Origin: SKPS01 sp964469215
Lineage (GTDB): Bacteria; Bacteroidota; Bacteroidia; Bacteroidales; SKPS01
Direction: 5' to 3'
NCBI GenBank assembly: GCA_964469215.1
Contig: CAYXYB010000001.1
Span: 682,001-746,000, forward strand
Length of the DNA stretch: 64,000 bases
Both the position numbers and the translations under genes were made by a program. Each line of letters opens with the position of its first letter. The stretch's first letter is position 1. The notes under the pieces were generated by a model. That model did not search any database and was not told where the DNA came from. It saw only the letters and a list, made by a program, of their open reading frames with translations. This document shows, in pieces, positions 37,214-46,690 of this stretch.

Positions 37214-37651
37214 TTATCTGTCGCATTTATAATAAAGCACAAAGTCAGTCCGTCCAAAAACCTTCTTCCCCAGCCTTTCGACCAACAAATATACACAACT
37301 TTCAAACAGGTTGTTTCCGGGGGTGAAAATACTGTTCTGTACCCGCAGCTTTGTGCTGTCACCGGCTATCAGAGTGCCCCCGATCAGCGCATGGTTCTTT
37401 GCCAACTGAACCGTACACCTGAACACCTTCCTGATGACCCTGGGATTGTCTCTTCTGAAATTAAATATGGTGTTGTGGTTTTGCGGTATGTTTTTGTTCC
37501 CGACCTCGAAGCACTTCACTGTCAAGTTACACGAAAGTTTATTAGATGCAGAAACGCTGAAACCCGCACTATCTCGGCAATAAAATATACCGCCTGTTAT
37601 GCACTGGCGGTTCTTGTCTGTCCATAGGTTTCTGTCAAATTTCACTTTCAT
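37214..37651 (-). pseudogene. IS1182-type transposase remnant
   Basis: The open frame is only 145 residues. About 50 of them resemble an internal part of Bacteroidota IS1182-type transposases: NHNTIFNFRRDNPRVIRKVF followed by the diagnostic IGGTLIAGDSTKLRVQNS. The remaining residues before and after do not fit the family, and the full transposase would be about 500 residues. The N-terminal portion of the frame is the repeat copy shared with 36326-36435. I treat this as a decayed insertion sequence, not an active gene. Confidence 0.65.
37482..37602. repeat. Repeat copy B, shared with 36326-36435
   Basis: This copy abuts the IS1182-like remnant and keeps the same block order as copy A. It ends in CGCC-TGTTATGCACT-GGCG, a small inverted repeat near 37591-37609. 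See copy A. Confidence 0.55.
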
Positions 37652-38008
37652 ATTAAACTTGTCATTCGTTTTATTTTCTTTTCTGTCTGTGTCGCCGGTG
37701 TGCCTGTCCGACTGCTGGCGGATTGGCGTGTTTTAATTTTTTCTTTAAAGAGGGGGAGAAAAATTTTGAAATCACTCACATTATTAATTTGATTTTTAAA
37801 GGTGTTCGTGAATGCTTCGCATTTCTTCTCTTGAGCTGGGCAGACACACTCTTTGGCAAGCTTGGGTTTGAGCTTGGGCTTGTGCGGCTTGATCCCGATA
37901 AAATCGGGATGTGTGGCTGCTGCCTGAGCTATTCATTTCCTTCAATTATTTTGATTTGCTCACTCATTTTTTTATTTTTTTATTTTTTAAGGTGTTCGCG
38001 AATCGCCA
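37652..38008. other. Left border of the restriction-like operon, with diverged repeats
   Basis: There is no gene in this 357-bp stretch. GTGTTTTAATTTTTT (37728-37742), AAAAATTTTGAAAT (37759-37772) and ATATTAAACTTG (about 37650-37661) recur in reverse complement and matching order at 46825-46933, beyond the other end of the operon. A direct repeat of TTTTTAAAGGTGTTCGTGAAT type occurs at 37794-37813 and 37984-38003. A G/T-rich CACTCTTTG-GCAAGC segment (37847-37891) has a direct counterpart at 46751-46796. Confidence 0.5.
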
Positions 38009-41000
38009 TCAGATTTTATTATTTGAATTTTCGATAATGGCGATTTCTTCTTCCGTTAATTCATATAGCTTGTAAACCAGCTCGTCTATTTGCTTTTCTA
38101 ATGCTGTGGTATCGGCTTTGGGATTGGTTTTTTTGGCGGTGAGGATTTGGTCAACAAGGGCGATGAAGGGTTGTTGATTATTTGATTTTTTTATCAGCAG
38201 TTTTTCTAACGTTTCTTTTTTTACTTCAGCTAAAGCTTCGCCCGTTTCAGGGTTTAGATAGCTAAAATAAAAATTGAGAAGTGAAGAATTAATTAGAGCA
38301 AGAATGAACTTCAAATCGGTTCCAACCTTTTTGTTAATAATATGAGTATTATTTAATGAAATGAATTTATTGGAATCATATGTAGCTATTAAAGAATCAC
38401 CTGTTTGTCTCACGACAATTTTTGGATTGTTAAAAATTATTTCTTTACGCGGTGCTGCTAAATTATGTCCATATTTGAGCCATCGTTTTCCATCCCAATT
38501 GATTTCGTATTTATTAATATCGCTACCTCTAAGTACTTTTTTATAGGTAGAATCAATTTTATATTCTGAATTATATACTTTTTCTTTCATCATTGTTCTT
38601 GTTTGAGGTGGAGTTCCCTTTCCTTCTTCATACGGTTTAATACCAGCAAACAATTCAGTAACCTCACACAACAAAGTCGAGTTGACTTTTAATTTCTCAA
38701 CTAACTTTTCAATTTTTGGGTTTGTGAAAATATTTATCACATCTCCGTTTTTATTTTTCCAAGAATCCTGATTATGCTTTAATATTTGGACTTGAAAATT
38801 GTCGATATGATTGTAAACATTCACAATATTGTTAGAGGTATAACCTTTTCTAAAAATTACAACTTCGGTATCTACAACCGCATCAAATACGCTTTTGTGA
38901 TAATGTGAAATATTTTGAATTACATTATTGCTTGTCAAAAATTTTCTAATCTTAACTAATTTAAGATTAGTGAGCCAAGTATTGGGGATAATTAATGAAA
39001 GAACTGCATTAGATTTTAAAAAATCGAAACTCTTTTCAGTGAAAAACAAAAAACTTTCAGGTTGATAGTCTTGGTGTTTCAATACAATTTTGAAATATTT
39101 CTTTTCATTTTCTGTAAATTTTGCACCATACGGCGGATTTCCAATCACCACATCAAATCCATCTTTCACCTCATTCCCAAACATCCATTCGGGTTCGAAC
39201 CAGTTGGCAAAGTGGTTTTGGTTGTAAGGGTCGAAAGATGAAATCTGTTGAGCAACTTTTTGTATGGCATCTTTGTTATCGGCTGCTTTCAATGAGTTTA
39301 TTTGTTTTTCAATAAATGAAATAGTGCTTTTTTGAGTTTTTATTTTTTCTTTCTTTTTATCAATCACTGTGGTTTCGGTATCGCCAAAAAGGTTGGTGGT
39401 TTCGATGGTTTCTTTTTGTTCGGACTCTTTTTCTGTTTGCTCCAGTATTTTTTTTGCCTCGGCTAATTGCTTTTCGAGGTTTTTTATTTCTTCTTCTTTT
39501 TTATTTATCAGGGTATCGCTTATTTGAGCTGCAATTTTTTTGCGAAGTGCTTTATCCTGTTGTTGCAGGCGTAGTTTGTCTTTTCGCGTTTTGGCATTAA
39601 AGTATTCGTGTCGTGTGGCTTTAAGCTCTTCCTGCAAAAGCTTAATAGGGTTATTTTCCGAAAATAAATCGGTTGTGGGTATTTCCAAACTTATCAGTGT
39701 ATTGGCTGCCACAAACTTGGTTTCGAGGTTTGGCAACGAACGGAAACCAAGATTTTCTTTTTTGCCGTCTTTGTCCTGGTCAATTATCAGTGAAATAAAG
39801 AAGCGAAGTTTTGAAATCTGAACGGCAATGGGCTGTATGTCTATGCCGTAAATGCAGTTTTCAATAAGGTAGAGTTTTCGGGCATAGTCGTCAAAGTTGT
39901 TTTTGCTTTCAAAAATCTCATCAATTTCTTTCAGTCGTTCATCCACTGCCTGTATTGCTTTCTCCCTGACTGCTTTATCACTTAAACCGGCTATGGCTTT
40001 TTTATCTTTTTCGAGTTCTTTAATCTGATTTCCAATAATTTTTTCTTTTTGTTGTGCTTTCCATTTCACATTACCGGGGTCGAGCTTTTGAAGCAGATAA
40101 ACCATTTTGTGTAATACCCCCATCGGGAAAGCCCCCGAACCACAAGCAGGGTCAAGTATTTTGGCATTGTTAATTGCTTCAATAAGCTGGTCGGTTTCTT
40201 TTGAGTTAAGAGGATTGCCTTCGTCATTGTATGAAAACAATTTCCTTAACCGGTCTTCAAAAGTATCGGAAGCATCCCTGCTTCCGTCCAGTGTATCAGA
40301 ATCATCCTTGCTTCTACTTAATAAATACTCGCCCTCCTTCAAATTAGCCTTCACCGGGTTTTGCCTGATATAATTCCTAATAGCTTGTAAAGCTTTTTCA
40401 TTTCTCACAATATGGTCGTACGATTCGTGCATCCATAATTGACCTTTATTCCCCGTTATTTTGTTTATTTCATTGGCAGTATATGATTTCCAAGAATGTA
40501 AAATATCCGGTAGATTATTTTCTCCCAAAGGTTTGAAAAGTATATGCACATGATTGGACATAACCACCCATTCGTCTAATACATACTTTTGATTATTAAA
40601 ATGTTTCAGAGCATCGGCAACAATTTTCGATATTTCCGGATTTTTTAGGATACAACTACCGCTTCCATTATTAAGAAGTTGCTCTATTCTGTCGGAAAAA
40701 AGGCGGTAGTATTCTTTTATCTGTTCTTTTGTGTATTCACCTTTTTCATTCTTCTTGTTGTTTTTAAGCCAGATTTCTCTTTCTGCTTTAATTTGTTCAG
40801 CAACTTCGGAAGGAATAGAATCGGCAAGACGAAACGTAACGAAGTACCAAACGCTGCCCTGTTGCCAGTGAGGAAGGTTGCCTTGGTGAATTTGAACTTC
40901 GTTGTGTGGGTTGAAAAAGGTTTCATGGGTTTCAAAAGCATCTTGCTTTTGTTTTAAATCGTGAGCAGGGATGCTCACAGTACTTTTCAGGTATTCAATC

Positions 41001-42484
41001 AACGATTCGTCAACCATATAATTGACAATCTCACGGGGCGTATAAAAACTACCTGTTTGCTTACGAGCAGTTGTTTTAGTTTCGGGGTTATAACTTGCCA
41101 AAAGGTTTTCAAACACCTTGCCCAACAATTCAGGGTCAAGGGCAATTTCTTCTTCTAGCGGAGTGTTTTCAGCTACTGTAAATTTGAAGTTATTCAGAAT
41201 ATCAATTAAACCTTTAACATTCTTAACAATGGGCTTCTTGGCTTCGGGGTCGTAATATTCTGTTAAATCTACATCAGGATAAACACCAAAAAACAAATAA
41301 TCAGGAACAATAGCTTGTTTGCCATCAAGTCGGGTAAACCCATCCACAAATATTTGTTCTTTCTTTCCTTTTTCAAGTTTTTCTTCATCAAACTTATCAA
41401 GGCAATCGAATAAACCACCATTCAAAAATGGAATGTCTTTGAATAAATCAATAATCTCTTTTATAGAAATGTTGAACTTATCAGGATAGCGATATTTGTT
41501 TTTTATGCCTTGGTCAAGTTTGTTTGTTCGATTGTGGTCTTCTGCAAAATCTCTTTCGTCCATTTTTTGATTAAGCGTACCAAAAAACAGGTTTTGAAGT
41601 ATTGCCTGATAGTAGTTGCTTGCCTTCTTGTTTTTCTGAAAATCCTTTAAAATCGTTGAAAGATATTTTTCATTAAACAAAGAAGCCGGAACAAGATGTT
41701 TCTCTTTGATGAACCATATAAAAATTACTCTTGTAATAAGGCGAATCAGGTTTGTGGCGTTTCGTACATCTTTCTTTTTCTCAATATCGTCAGGAAATTG
41801 CACTTTGTCCATAGCCCAGAAATACCAGTTGGCAAGCTCCTGAAAGAATTTTTTATTCAGAATATTTACATCAAGTACTTCTAACCATTGTGAGTGAAGC
41901 TGAGCATAGTTTGTAACTCCTGCCGGTTTCACAAGGTCGAGCAATATACGCTGATGCCCTGCGTGTGTGTTGTTCGTGAAAATATCTCTTAGGATAATGA
42001 CTTTACCTGCTTTTTCGCCTTGCCTCCAGTTTTGTAAATATTTGAATCGTTCGCTAATAGCAATTGAAATGACTGCTTCTTTTTCTATAGCGTATTTTAA
42101 TACCAATGCTACCGGCATTTTTTGGCTTATGCGGTTAAATGCCCTTGTAATTTCAGATATTTCGGTTCGTGTAGGTTTCTTTGATAGTTCTAAAGCAAAA
42201 AGCATCAGACCATCGTAGTTTTTATCGCCTTGTTGCAATGCTTCTTTTATGCTGTAATTTACATCAAACATACCGGTTGCCTGAAACACCGAATCGTCAA
42301 TAATACCAATAAAATAGGTGCTTTTAATAGAATTAAAAACCTCGTTGTCTTTGTAAAAGTTTTTCAATAAATCTTTTGTTGGCAACGATTCAGCAGTATT
42401 TGAATTGAGTTTAATCCCTAATTGCTGAAAAAGATTAGTTGCTGCATCAAAAAGATTGGTATTATTAAATATTTCGAGGTTCAT
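38009..42484 (-). CDS. Eco57I-like N6-adenine methylase with embedded RAYT transposase
   Basis: The 1491-residue protein is a type IIG/PglX-like DNA methylase. The N-terminal region (1-500) ends with GSFYTPREIVNYMVDESLIEYL. Methylase motif I is ILDPACGSGAFPMG near residue 780 and motif IV is VVIGNPPYGAKF near 1116. The long gap between them is usual, and a TaqI-like recognition region fills the C-terminus. Between 505 and 745 lies an unrelated RAYT/Y1 HUH transposase: LPHWQQGSVWYFVTFRLADS, SNHVHILF (HUH near 645) and IRNYIRQNPVKANL (Tyr near 705). No stop codon interrupts the frame. It lies 6 bp after the KilA-N gene. Restriction, methylation or both are possible; a catalytic nuclease motif was not identified with confidence. 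Confidence 0.85.
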   Translation of the reverse strand: MNLEIFNNTNLFDAATNLFQQLGIKLNSNTAESLPTKDLLKNFYKDNEVFNSIKSTYFIGIIDDSVFQATGMFDVNYSIKEALQQGDKNYDGLMLFALELSKKPTRTEISEITRAFNRISQKMPVALVLKYAIEKEAVISIAISERFKYLQNWRQGEKAGKVIILRDIFTNNTHAGHQRILLDLVKPAGVTNYAQLHSQWLEVLDVNILNKKFFQELANWYFWAMDKVQFPDDIEKKKDVRNATNLIRLITRVIFIWFIKEKHLVPASLFNEKYLSTILKDFQKNKKASNYYQAILQNLFFGTLNQKMDERDFAEDHNRTNKLDQGIKNKYRYPDKFNISIKEIIDLFKDIPFLNGGLFDCLDKFDEEKLEKGKKEQIFVDGFTRLDGKQAIVPDYLFFGVYPDVDLTEYYDPEAKKPIVKNVKGLIDILNNFKFTVAENTPLEEEIALDPELLGKVFENLLASYNPETKTTARKQTGSFYTPREIVNYMVDESLIEYLKSTVSIPAHDLKQKQDAFETHETFFNPHNEVQIHQGNLPHWQQGSVWYFVTFRLADSIPSEVAEQIKAEREIWLKNNKKNEKGEYTKEQIKEYYRLFSDRIEQLLNNGSGSCILKNPEISKIVADALKHFNNQKYVLDEWVVMSNHVHILFKPLGENNLPDILHSWKSYTANEINKITGNKGQLWMHESYDHIVRNEKALQAIRNYIRQNPVKANLKEGEYLLSRSKDDSDTLDGSRDASDTFEDRLRKLFSYNDEGNPLNSKETDQLIEAINNAKILDPACGSGAFPMGVLHKMVYLLQKLDPGNVKWKAQQKEKIIGNQIKELEKDKKAIAGLSDKAVREKAIQAVDERLKEIDEIFESKNNFDDYARKLYLIENCIYGIDIQPIAVQISKLRFFISLIIDQDKDGKKENLGFRSLPNLETKFVAANTLISLEIPTTDLFSENNPIKLLQEELKATRHEYFNAKTRKDKLRLQQQDKALRKKIAAQISDTLINKKEEEIKNLEKQLAEAKKILEQTEKESEQKETIETTNLFGDTETTVIDKKKEKIKTQKSTISFIEKQINSLKAADNKDAIQKVAQQISSFDPYNQNHFANWFEPEWMFGNEVKDGFDVVIGNPPYGAKFTENEKKYFKIVLKHQDYQPESFLFFTEKSFDFLKSNAVLSLIIPNTWLTNLKLVKIRKFLTSNNVIQNISHYHKSVFDAVVDTEVVIFRKGYTSNNIVNVYNHIDNFQVQILKHNQDSWKNKNGDVINIFTNPKIEKLVEKLKVNSTLLCEVTELFAGIKPYEEGKGTPPQTRTMMKEKVYNSEYKIDSTYKKVLRGSDINKYEINWDGKRWLKYGHNLAAPRKEIIFNNPKIVVRQTGDSLIATYDSNKFISLNNTHIINKKVGTDLKFILALINSSLLNFYFSYLNPETGEALAEVKKETLEKLLIKKSNNQQPFIALVDQILTAKKTNPKADTTALEKQIDELVYKLYELTEEEIAIIENSNNKI
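40267..40978. mobile_element. REP/RAYT unit captured in frame within the methylase gene
   Basis: The unit spans the RAYT coding region (about 40310-40935, minus strand) and its flanking hairpins. At the lower side lie CGGAAGCA-TCCC-TGCTTCCG (40267-40286) and AGAATCA-TCCT-TGCTTCT (40298-40315, one mismatch). At the upper side lie AAAAGCA-TCT-TGCTTTT (40934-40950) and GTGAGCA-GGGA-TGCTCAC (40961-40978). RAYTs are IS200-like HUH transposases normally associated with such REP palindromes. Flanking methylase text resumes at FEDRLRKLFSYNDEG. Confidence 0.75.
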
Positions 42485-42490
42485 AATGTA

Positions 42491-43309
42491 CTATTTTAGT
42501 CTTTTAATATTCAAGTTATTTACTAACGATTTCATTTGCTGAATGGCAGTCTGGTTTAATTGCTTTAATCGTTCAGGTTGGGATAAACCCTGATGAATTA
42601 GTACTGCATTTATGCTTTCCAGATTTGATAAGACAACTAATTGTTCAATGGTTGCATAGTCTCTTATATTTCCTTCCTTTTCAGGATTAGTTTCACGCCA
42701 TTGTTTAGCAGTCATACCAAACAATGCTACATTTAATAGGTCGGCTTCATCTGCATACACAATTTGCATTTGAATTTTTGTAAGTTCCTGAGGAATAAGA
42801 TTTTCCTTAATAGCATCGGTATGTATGCGATAATTTATCTTAGCTAAAGTTCGTTGTAGGTTCCATTCCAGTTTCAAACGGTCGTTTTCATCGGCTTTAA
42901 GACGTTGAAATTCATTTACCAAATAAATCTGAAACTCCGGACTAAGCCACATTGCAAAGTGAAATGCAATATCTTTATGGGCGAATGTTCCACCATATCT
43001 TCCGGGTTTTACCAACATTCCCATTGAATTTGTTCTTTCAATCCATTGCCCTACAGACATAATGAAACGATTAACTCCTGCTTCATTTTCAATTACCCCG
43101 AATTCGGTGTAATTAAACCTTGGATTATTAATTTTTTCCCAAGTACCTAAATATTCTAAAGTATTTTTGTTTGTAATCCATTTACCAATCAGTCCGCTAC
43201 CTTCATTGAAATTCATTGTCATATCAGTTAAACTAATGAAGTCAATGTTGTCTTTAAAAATGATTGTTATCTCAGTTTGTTTAACTTGTATTTTTCTGTT
43301 TTTAGCCAT
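42491..43309 (-). CDS. KilA-N domain protein
   Basis: The protein has 272 residues. A KilA-N DNA-binding domain covers about residues 15-130: ISLTDMTMNFNEGSGLIGKW, NTLEYLGTWEKINNPRFN, and a final YGGTFAHKDIAFHFAMWLSPEFQIYLVNEF. The C-terminal half is helical and uncharacterised (NLQRTLAKINYRIHTDAIKE; YADEADLLNVALFGMTAKQW). KilA-N proteins occur in phages and mobile DNA, and in some restriction-type operons. Six base pairs separate it from each neighbour, so it is part of the helicase-methylase operon, perhaps as a regulator or specificity factor. Confidence 0.85.
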   Translation of the reverse strand: MAKNRKIQVKQTEITIIFKDNIDFISLTDMTMNFNEGSGLIGKWITNKNTLEYLGTWEKINNPRFNYTEFGVIENEAGVNRFIMSVGQWIERTNSMGMLVKPGRYGGTFAHKDIAFHFAMWLSPEFQIYLVNEFQRLKADENDRLKLEWNLQRTLAKINYRIHTDAIKENLIPQELTKIQMQIVYADEADLLNVALFGMTAKQWRETNPEKEGNIRDYATIEQLVVLSNLESINAVLIHQGLSQPERLKQLNQTAIQQMKSLVNNLNIKRLK

Positions 43310-43315
43310 AAAAGT

Positions 43316-46300
43316 TTACTTATTTGATATTACAAACCAGTTTATTAAATCAAAATTTTCGGGCTTAAACTTATCTTCAAGTTTCTTTTGTTCGGGTGAA
43401 ATTTTCTTTGGCGTTATGTCGCCTGTAAACATATCTTGAATTTGGTTCACTGCTAAAGGCATTGCTTGCGATTTAACCCAATGGGAAACAGAGTCGGATA
43501 ATTTTTGAATAATGTCTTTATCGGCATTTTCAATTTGTTTTGGAACATAACGCATTTCAAGCTTATGATGTCGCAACAAAGCAAGTATTTCCTGATTGTT
43601 GTTTAATAAAACGCCTTTGCCTTTATCGTCAAAAGATTGATGCAGTAGATGGATTTCCTCGTAAACGTGATTTGTAACTTCATCAGGTCGTTTTGGATAA
43701 CCAAGCACAGCTACAACGCTATCAGGTAACTCCTTCCATTTTTTATTTGACTTAAATTTGAAACCAGTAAAAACGCCATTGGGTATTTTCTTAAAAAACT
43801 CCTCATTCTTTTTGAAAAACTCAAACAATTCCTGTCTGAATTGCTCAAGCGACAAGTCATTTAATCCAAGTGTTTCATCGTTAACCTCAATGTCATCCCA
43901 GGTTATCTGTAACTGGTCGAGCATTTTTTGAGCTTGTTTTGGCAGCAAAGGATTGTCTTCAACCATTTTCTGAAATTCCGGTGTAAGATTGTCGTCCATT
44001 TCAGTTCCCACAACACTCATCAAAGCCATCCGATTTTCAACTCGTGATTTTAATCGTAAATAATCCTCATAGTTTTTCCCGGGCCAGAAGTTTATTCCAT
44101 AAATCATTTTATTCGGAGAACCAAGTCGGTCTATACGCCCCATTCTTTGAATCAAGCGAACCGGATTCCAATGTATATCGTAATTAACAACTGTGTCGCA
44201 GTCCTGCAAGTTCTGTCCTTCGCTTAAACAGTCGGTTGCAATCAGAACATCAATTGGTGCTTCAACCTTTTTCAGGGTATTCTTATCTTGTTTTCTAATT
44301 ACTTCAAGCCACTTTTCATAAGGGACTTTCCATTTGTCTCCTTCTTTAAATTCATCACCAAGATTTGCTTTTTCGTAAAGTTCACTCCAGTCCTTTTCGT
44401 TGTATAGTTTTGTGAAAGGGGCAAATCGTTCAAGTATGATTTCAAATTTTTCTCCTGTATAACCGTCTATTGTTTCACTAATTGAGCCTGAAACATAAGC
44501 AAGGTTTGCAATTTTATGTTCTTTCAGTTTATCATAAAGGAATTTTGCTGTGTCTTTGAATACGGTAAAAATTAATACTTTTTTGTTTTCTCCTTTTTGT
44601 TTTGTTTTAATGTGTTCAATGAGTTTATCTAATTTCGGGTCGTTGTTCTTTTTCTCATTGAAATCCTTTTCAAAACCATCAAGGTTTTCTTTTAGCTTTT
44701 TAAGTTTCACAATGTCTGCTTCAAGATGCTTTTTGAAAAGGTCAATCTTAGTTATTGATGATAACGCTATTGGATTCTTCTTTCCAAGAGTTATAGGCTC
44801 TTCGTTTTCTCCATCAATTTCTGCTGCTGTTTCTTCAATTTCTTCCTGTTCTTCTCCTGTGAGTTCACTTTCAATGGTTGTATCTTGCTTTGTCTTTATA
44901 AATTTCTCAACCTTTTCTATGGCATTCGTGTGATGGTTCAAGATATTTTCAACTGTAAGTTTGAATGAATACCAGCTTGATTCAAGTCGCTTCATTAACA
45001 GGATATACATCATTTTAACCAAAAACTTTTCACGTTGTTTCGGGTTTTCCAATACACTTTCAATTTTCAAGTCCTTGATGTATTCCGATGGGCGATAAGC
45101 AGTCAGGTTTACCCGCAAAGCATTTAGTATATCGTCAAATGATTTTAAGTTTCCAATCTTTTCAGGAGTGATATAGTTATTTATTGGGTCGCCCTTTTTC
45201 GGGAAATTCATTTCCCCAAACTCGCTTTCAATTAACTTTCTTGTTCTCGCAACAATGAGAGCATCCGTTAATTTTTCAAATTTTAAAGGAAGTTTACTTA
45301 TAAAGTCAGCAATTTTTCTATTGTCAAGACTTGTCCATTCTCCAAAATCTTTTTGAGCATTTCTGAAAATATTTTCTAAACTTTCAATTTCCAAATCAGT
45401 TTCTTTGAAACCATCATCTTGTCCTTTGGTCATCAATTTAAACTGATTCCTAATGTCCATCAATTTGTTGTTGATAGGTGTTGCTGAAAGATGCAAAACC
45501 TTTACGTCTCGTTTAATCCTCTCGGGCATTAAAACATTATCAACTAAAAATTTGTAACGAGAAGATTTGTCATTTCGCAAATTGTGGCTTTCATCAATAA
45601 CTATAAGAAGCTTTTGTTTTCTTTGAATTTTAATAAGTGGGAAGTCAGGATAACCAGTTGTTAATCGTTCGTCTTGCAGGTCTGTATGGTTTCTTACAAA
45701 ATATTCAATTTCGTCACTTTCAAACCTTGAACCTCTGTGAGATTGGTACTGTTCCCAATTATTCCGTAGCTTTTTAGGGCAAAATAAAACTACTGTATAA
45801 CCTTTGGTTTCAAAATATTTCATTACAGCTAAAGCAGTCCAGGTTTTACCCAAACCAACGGCATCGGCAAGAATTGCCCCGTTGAATTTTTGAAGCATTT
45901 TAATCAAACTAATTGCACCCTTTTGCTGATACGGGAATAAAGTCTTATAAATAATGGTTTCTTCTAAATGTGCAATTTCACGTTTAAATTCAGCATCTGT
46001 AGAAAGGGCAAGCAAGTCGTCTTTGAATAATTCATATAGTACTTTATAGTACAAGTCAATTGGCTCCCAAGGTTTCCAAAGGTTGGTAATAAGTTCAATC
46101 AAATGTTTTTTCACATCAACTTTAGTTTTATCAGGCAGTTCAAGTTTTTCCTGTGCTATATTATCCCATTGGTGTTTGAACCATTTTTTTATTTCTTTAT
46201 AATCGTTGTCGTTACCTGTTGAAGCGGTGTTTAATTCAATATTGCTACTGTCTTTAATTCCAAGTCCGGCATCTGTCAAATTAGAGCTGCCAATAATATG

Positions 46301-46690
46301 AAAGTTTTTTCTTGTGTCTTTGTCGTTATAGATATATGCTTTTGCGTGGCAGAAATTCCTTTGTATTGTTTTAACTAATACTTTGTCTTGCTCTAAAAAT
46401 TCAACTGCTTTTTGAGCCGATGCACTAAGAGTAAACGAACTTGTGATACTTGGGTCGCCATTAAGCAAGTCAATAACTTTGTTAAGTTGAGATTCTTCTT
46501 GCATAAGGTTTCCAAGAATCATCCTGAATTTTTCAGCTTGATTTACATCATCTTTCATCAATGCCAAGGCATAAATTGAGAAAAAGCCGGTAACTATGTC
46601 AAGTCCGCCTTTTTCCGTATAGTTTTTAATATAGTCGAATACTTTGTAAAATTCGCTGTCTTCAGTTTTTGTCTTGTTATCTAATAGCAT
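43316..46690 (-). CDS. PLD-nuclease/SF2 helicase fusion (SNF2-like)
   Basis: The 1124-residue protein begins with a phospholipase D-like domain with H115 and K117 in NFCHAKAYIYN and GSSNLTDAGL (134-143), giving a single HKD-type motif. From about residue 250 it is an SF2/SNF2-type helicase: Walker A in ILADAVGLGKTWTALAV (near 273-289), DEAH-type box in LLIVIDESHNLRND (near 365), motif III LSATPINN (near 405). The C-terminal RecA domain has CLSEGQNLQDCDTVVNYDIHWNP and RLIQRMGRIDRLGSPN. It would remodel or translocate on DNA and cut it, as in restriction or defence systems. A weak promoter may lie near 46710. It is the first gene of the operon. Confidence 0.87.
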   Translation of the reverse strand: MLLDNKTKTEDSEFYKVFDYIKNYTEKGGLDIVTGFFSIYALALMKDDVNQAEKFRMILGNLMQEESQLNKVIDLLNGDPSITSSFTLSASAQKAVEFLEQDKVLVKTIQRNFCHAKAYIYNDKDTRKNFHIIGSSNLTDAGLGIKDSSNIELNTASTGNDNDYKEIKKWFKHQWDNIAQEKLELPDKTKVDVKKHLIELITNLWKPWEPIDLYYKVLYELFKDDLLALSTDAEFKREIAHLEETIIYKTLFPYQQKGAISLIKMLQKFNGAILADAVGLGKTWTALAVMKYFETKGYTVVLFCPKKLRNNWEQYQSHRGSRFESDEIEYFVRNHTDLQDERLTTGYPDFPLIKIQRKQKLLIVIDESHNLRNDKSSRYKFLVDNVLMPERIKRDVKVLHLSATPINNKLMDIRNQFKLMTKGQDDGFKETDLEIESLENIFRNAQKDFGEWTSLDNRKIADFISKLPLKFEKLTDALIVARTRKLIESEFGEMNFPKKGDPINNYITPEKIGNLKSFDDILNALRVNLTAYRPSEYIKDLKIESVLENPKQREKFLVKMMYILLMKRLESSWYSFKLTVENILNHHTNAIEKVEKFIKTKQDTTIESELTGEEQEEIEETAAEIDGENEEPITLGKKNPIALSSITKIDLFKKHLEADIVKLKKLKENLDGFEKDFNEKKNNDPKLDKLIEHIKTKQKGENKKVLIFTVFKDTAKFLYDKLKEHKIANLAYVSGSISETIDGYTGEKFEIILERFAPFTKLYNEKDWSELYEKANLGDEFKEGDKWKVPYEKWLEVIRKQDKNTLKKVEAPIDVLIATDCLSEGQNLQDCDTVVNYDIHWNPVRLIQRMGRIDRLGSPNKMIYGINFWPGKNYEDYLRLKSRVENRMALMSVVGTEMDDNLTPEFQKMVEDNPLLPKQAQKMLDQLQITWDDIEVNDETLGLNDLSLEQFRQELFEFFKKNEEFFKKIPNGVFTGFKFKSNKKWKELPDSVVAVLGYPKRPDEVTNHVYEEIHLLHQSFDDKGKGVLLNNNQEILALLRHHKLEMRYVPKQIENADKDIIQKLSDSVSHWVKSQAMPLAVNQIQDMFTGDITPKKISPEQKKLEDKFKPENFDLINWFVISNK

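Noticed and set aside
37585..37612. attC-like or integron-like site (CGCC-TGTTATGCACT-GGCG)
   Set aside because: The core does not fit the GTTRRRY consensus and no integrase is nearby; a similar GTGCATAACG near 46975 is too short to judge.
38009..46690. DISARM or BREX system
   Set aside because: No DUF1998, PglZ, BrxC or BrxL genes are present; only helicase, KilA-N and methylase are seen.
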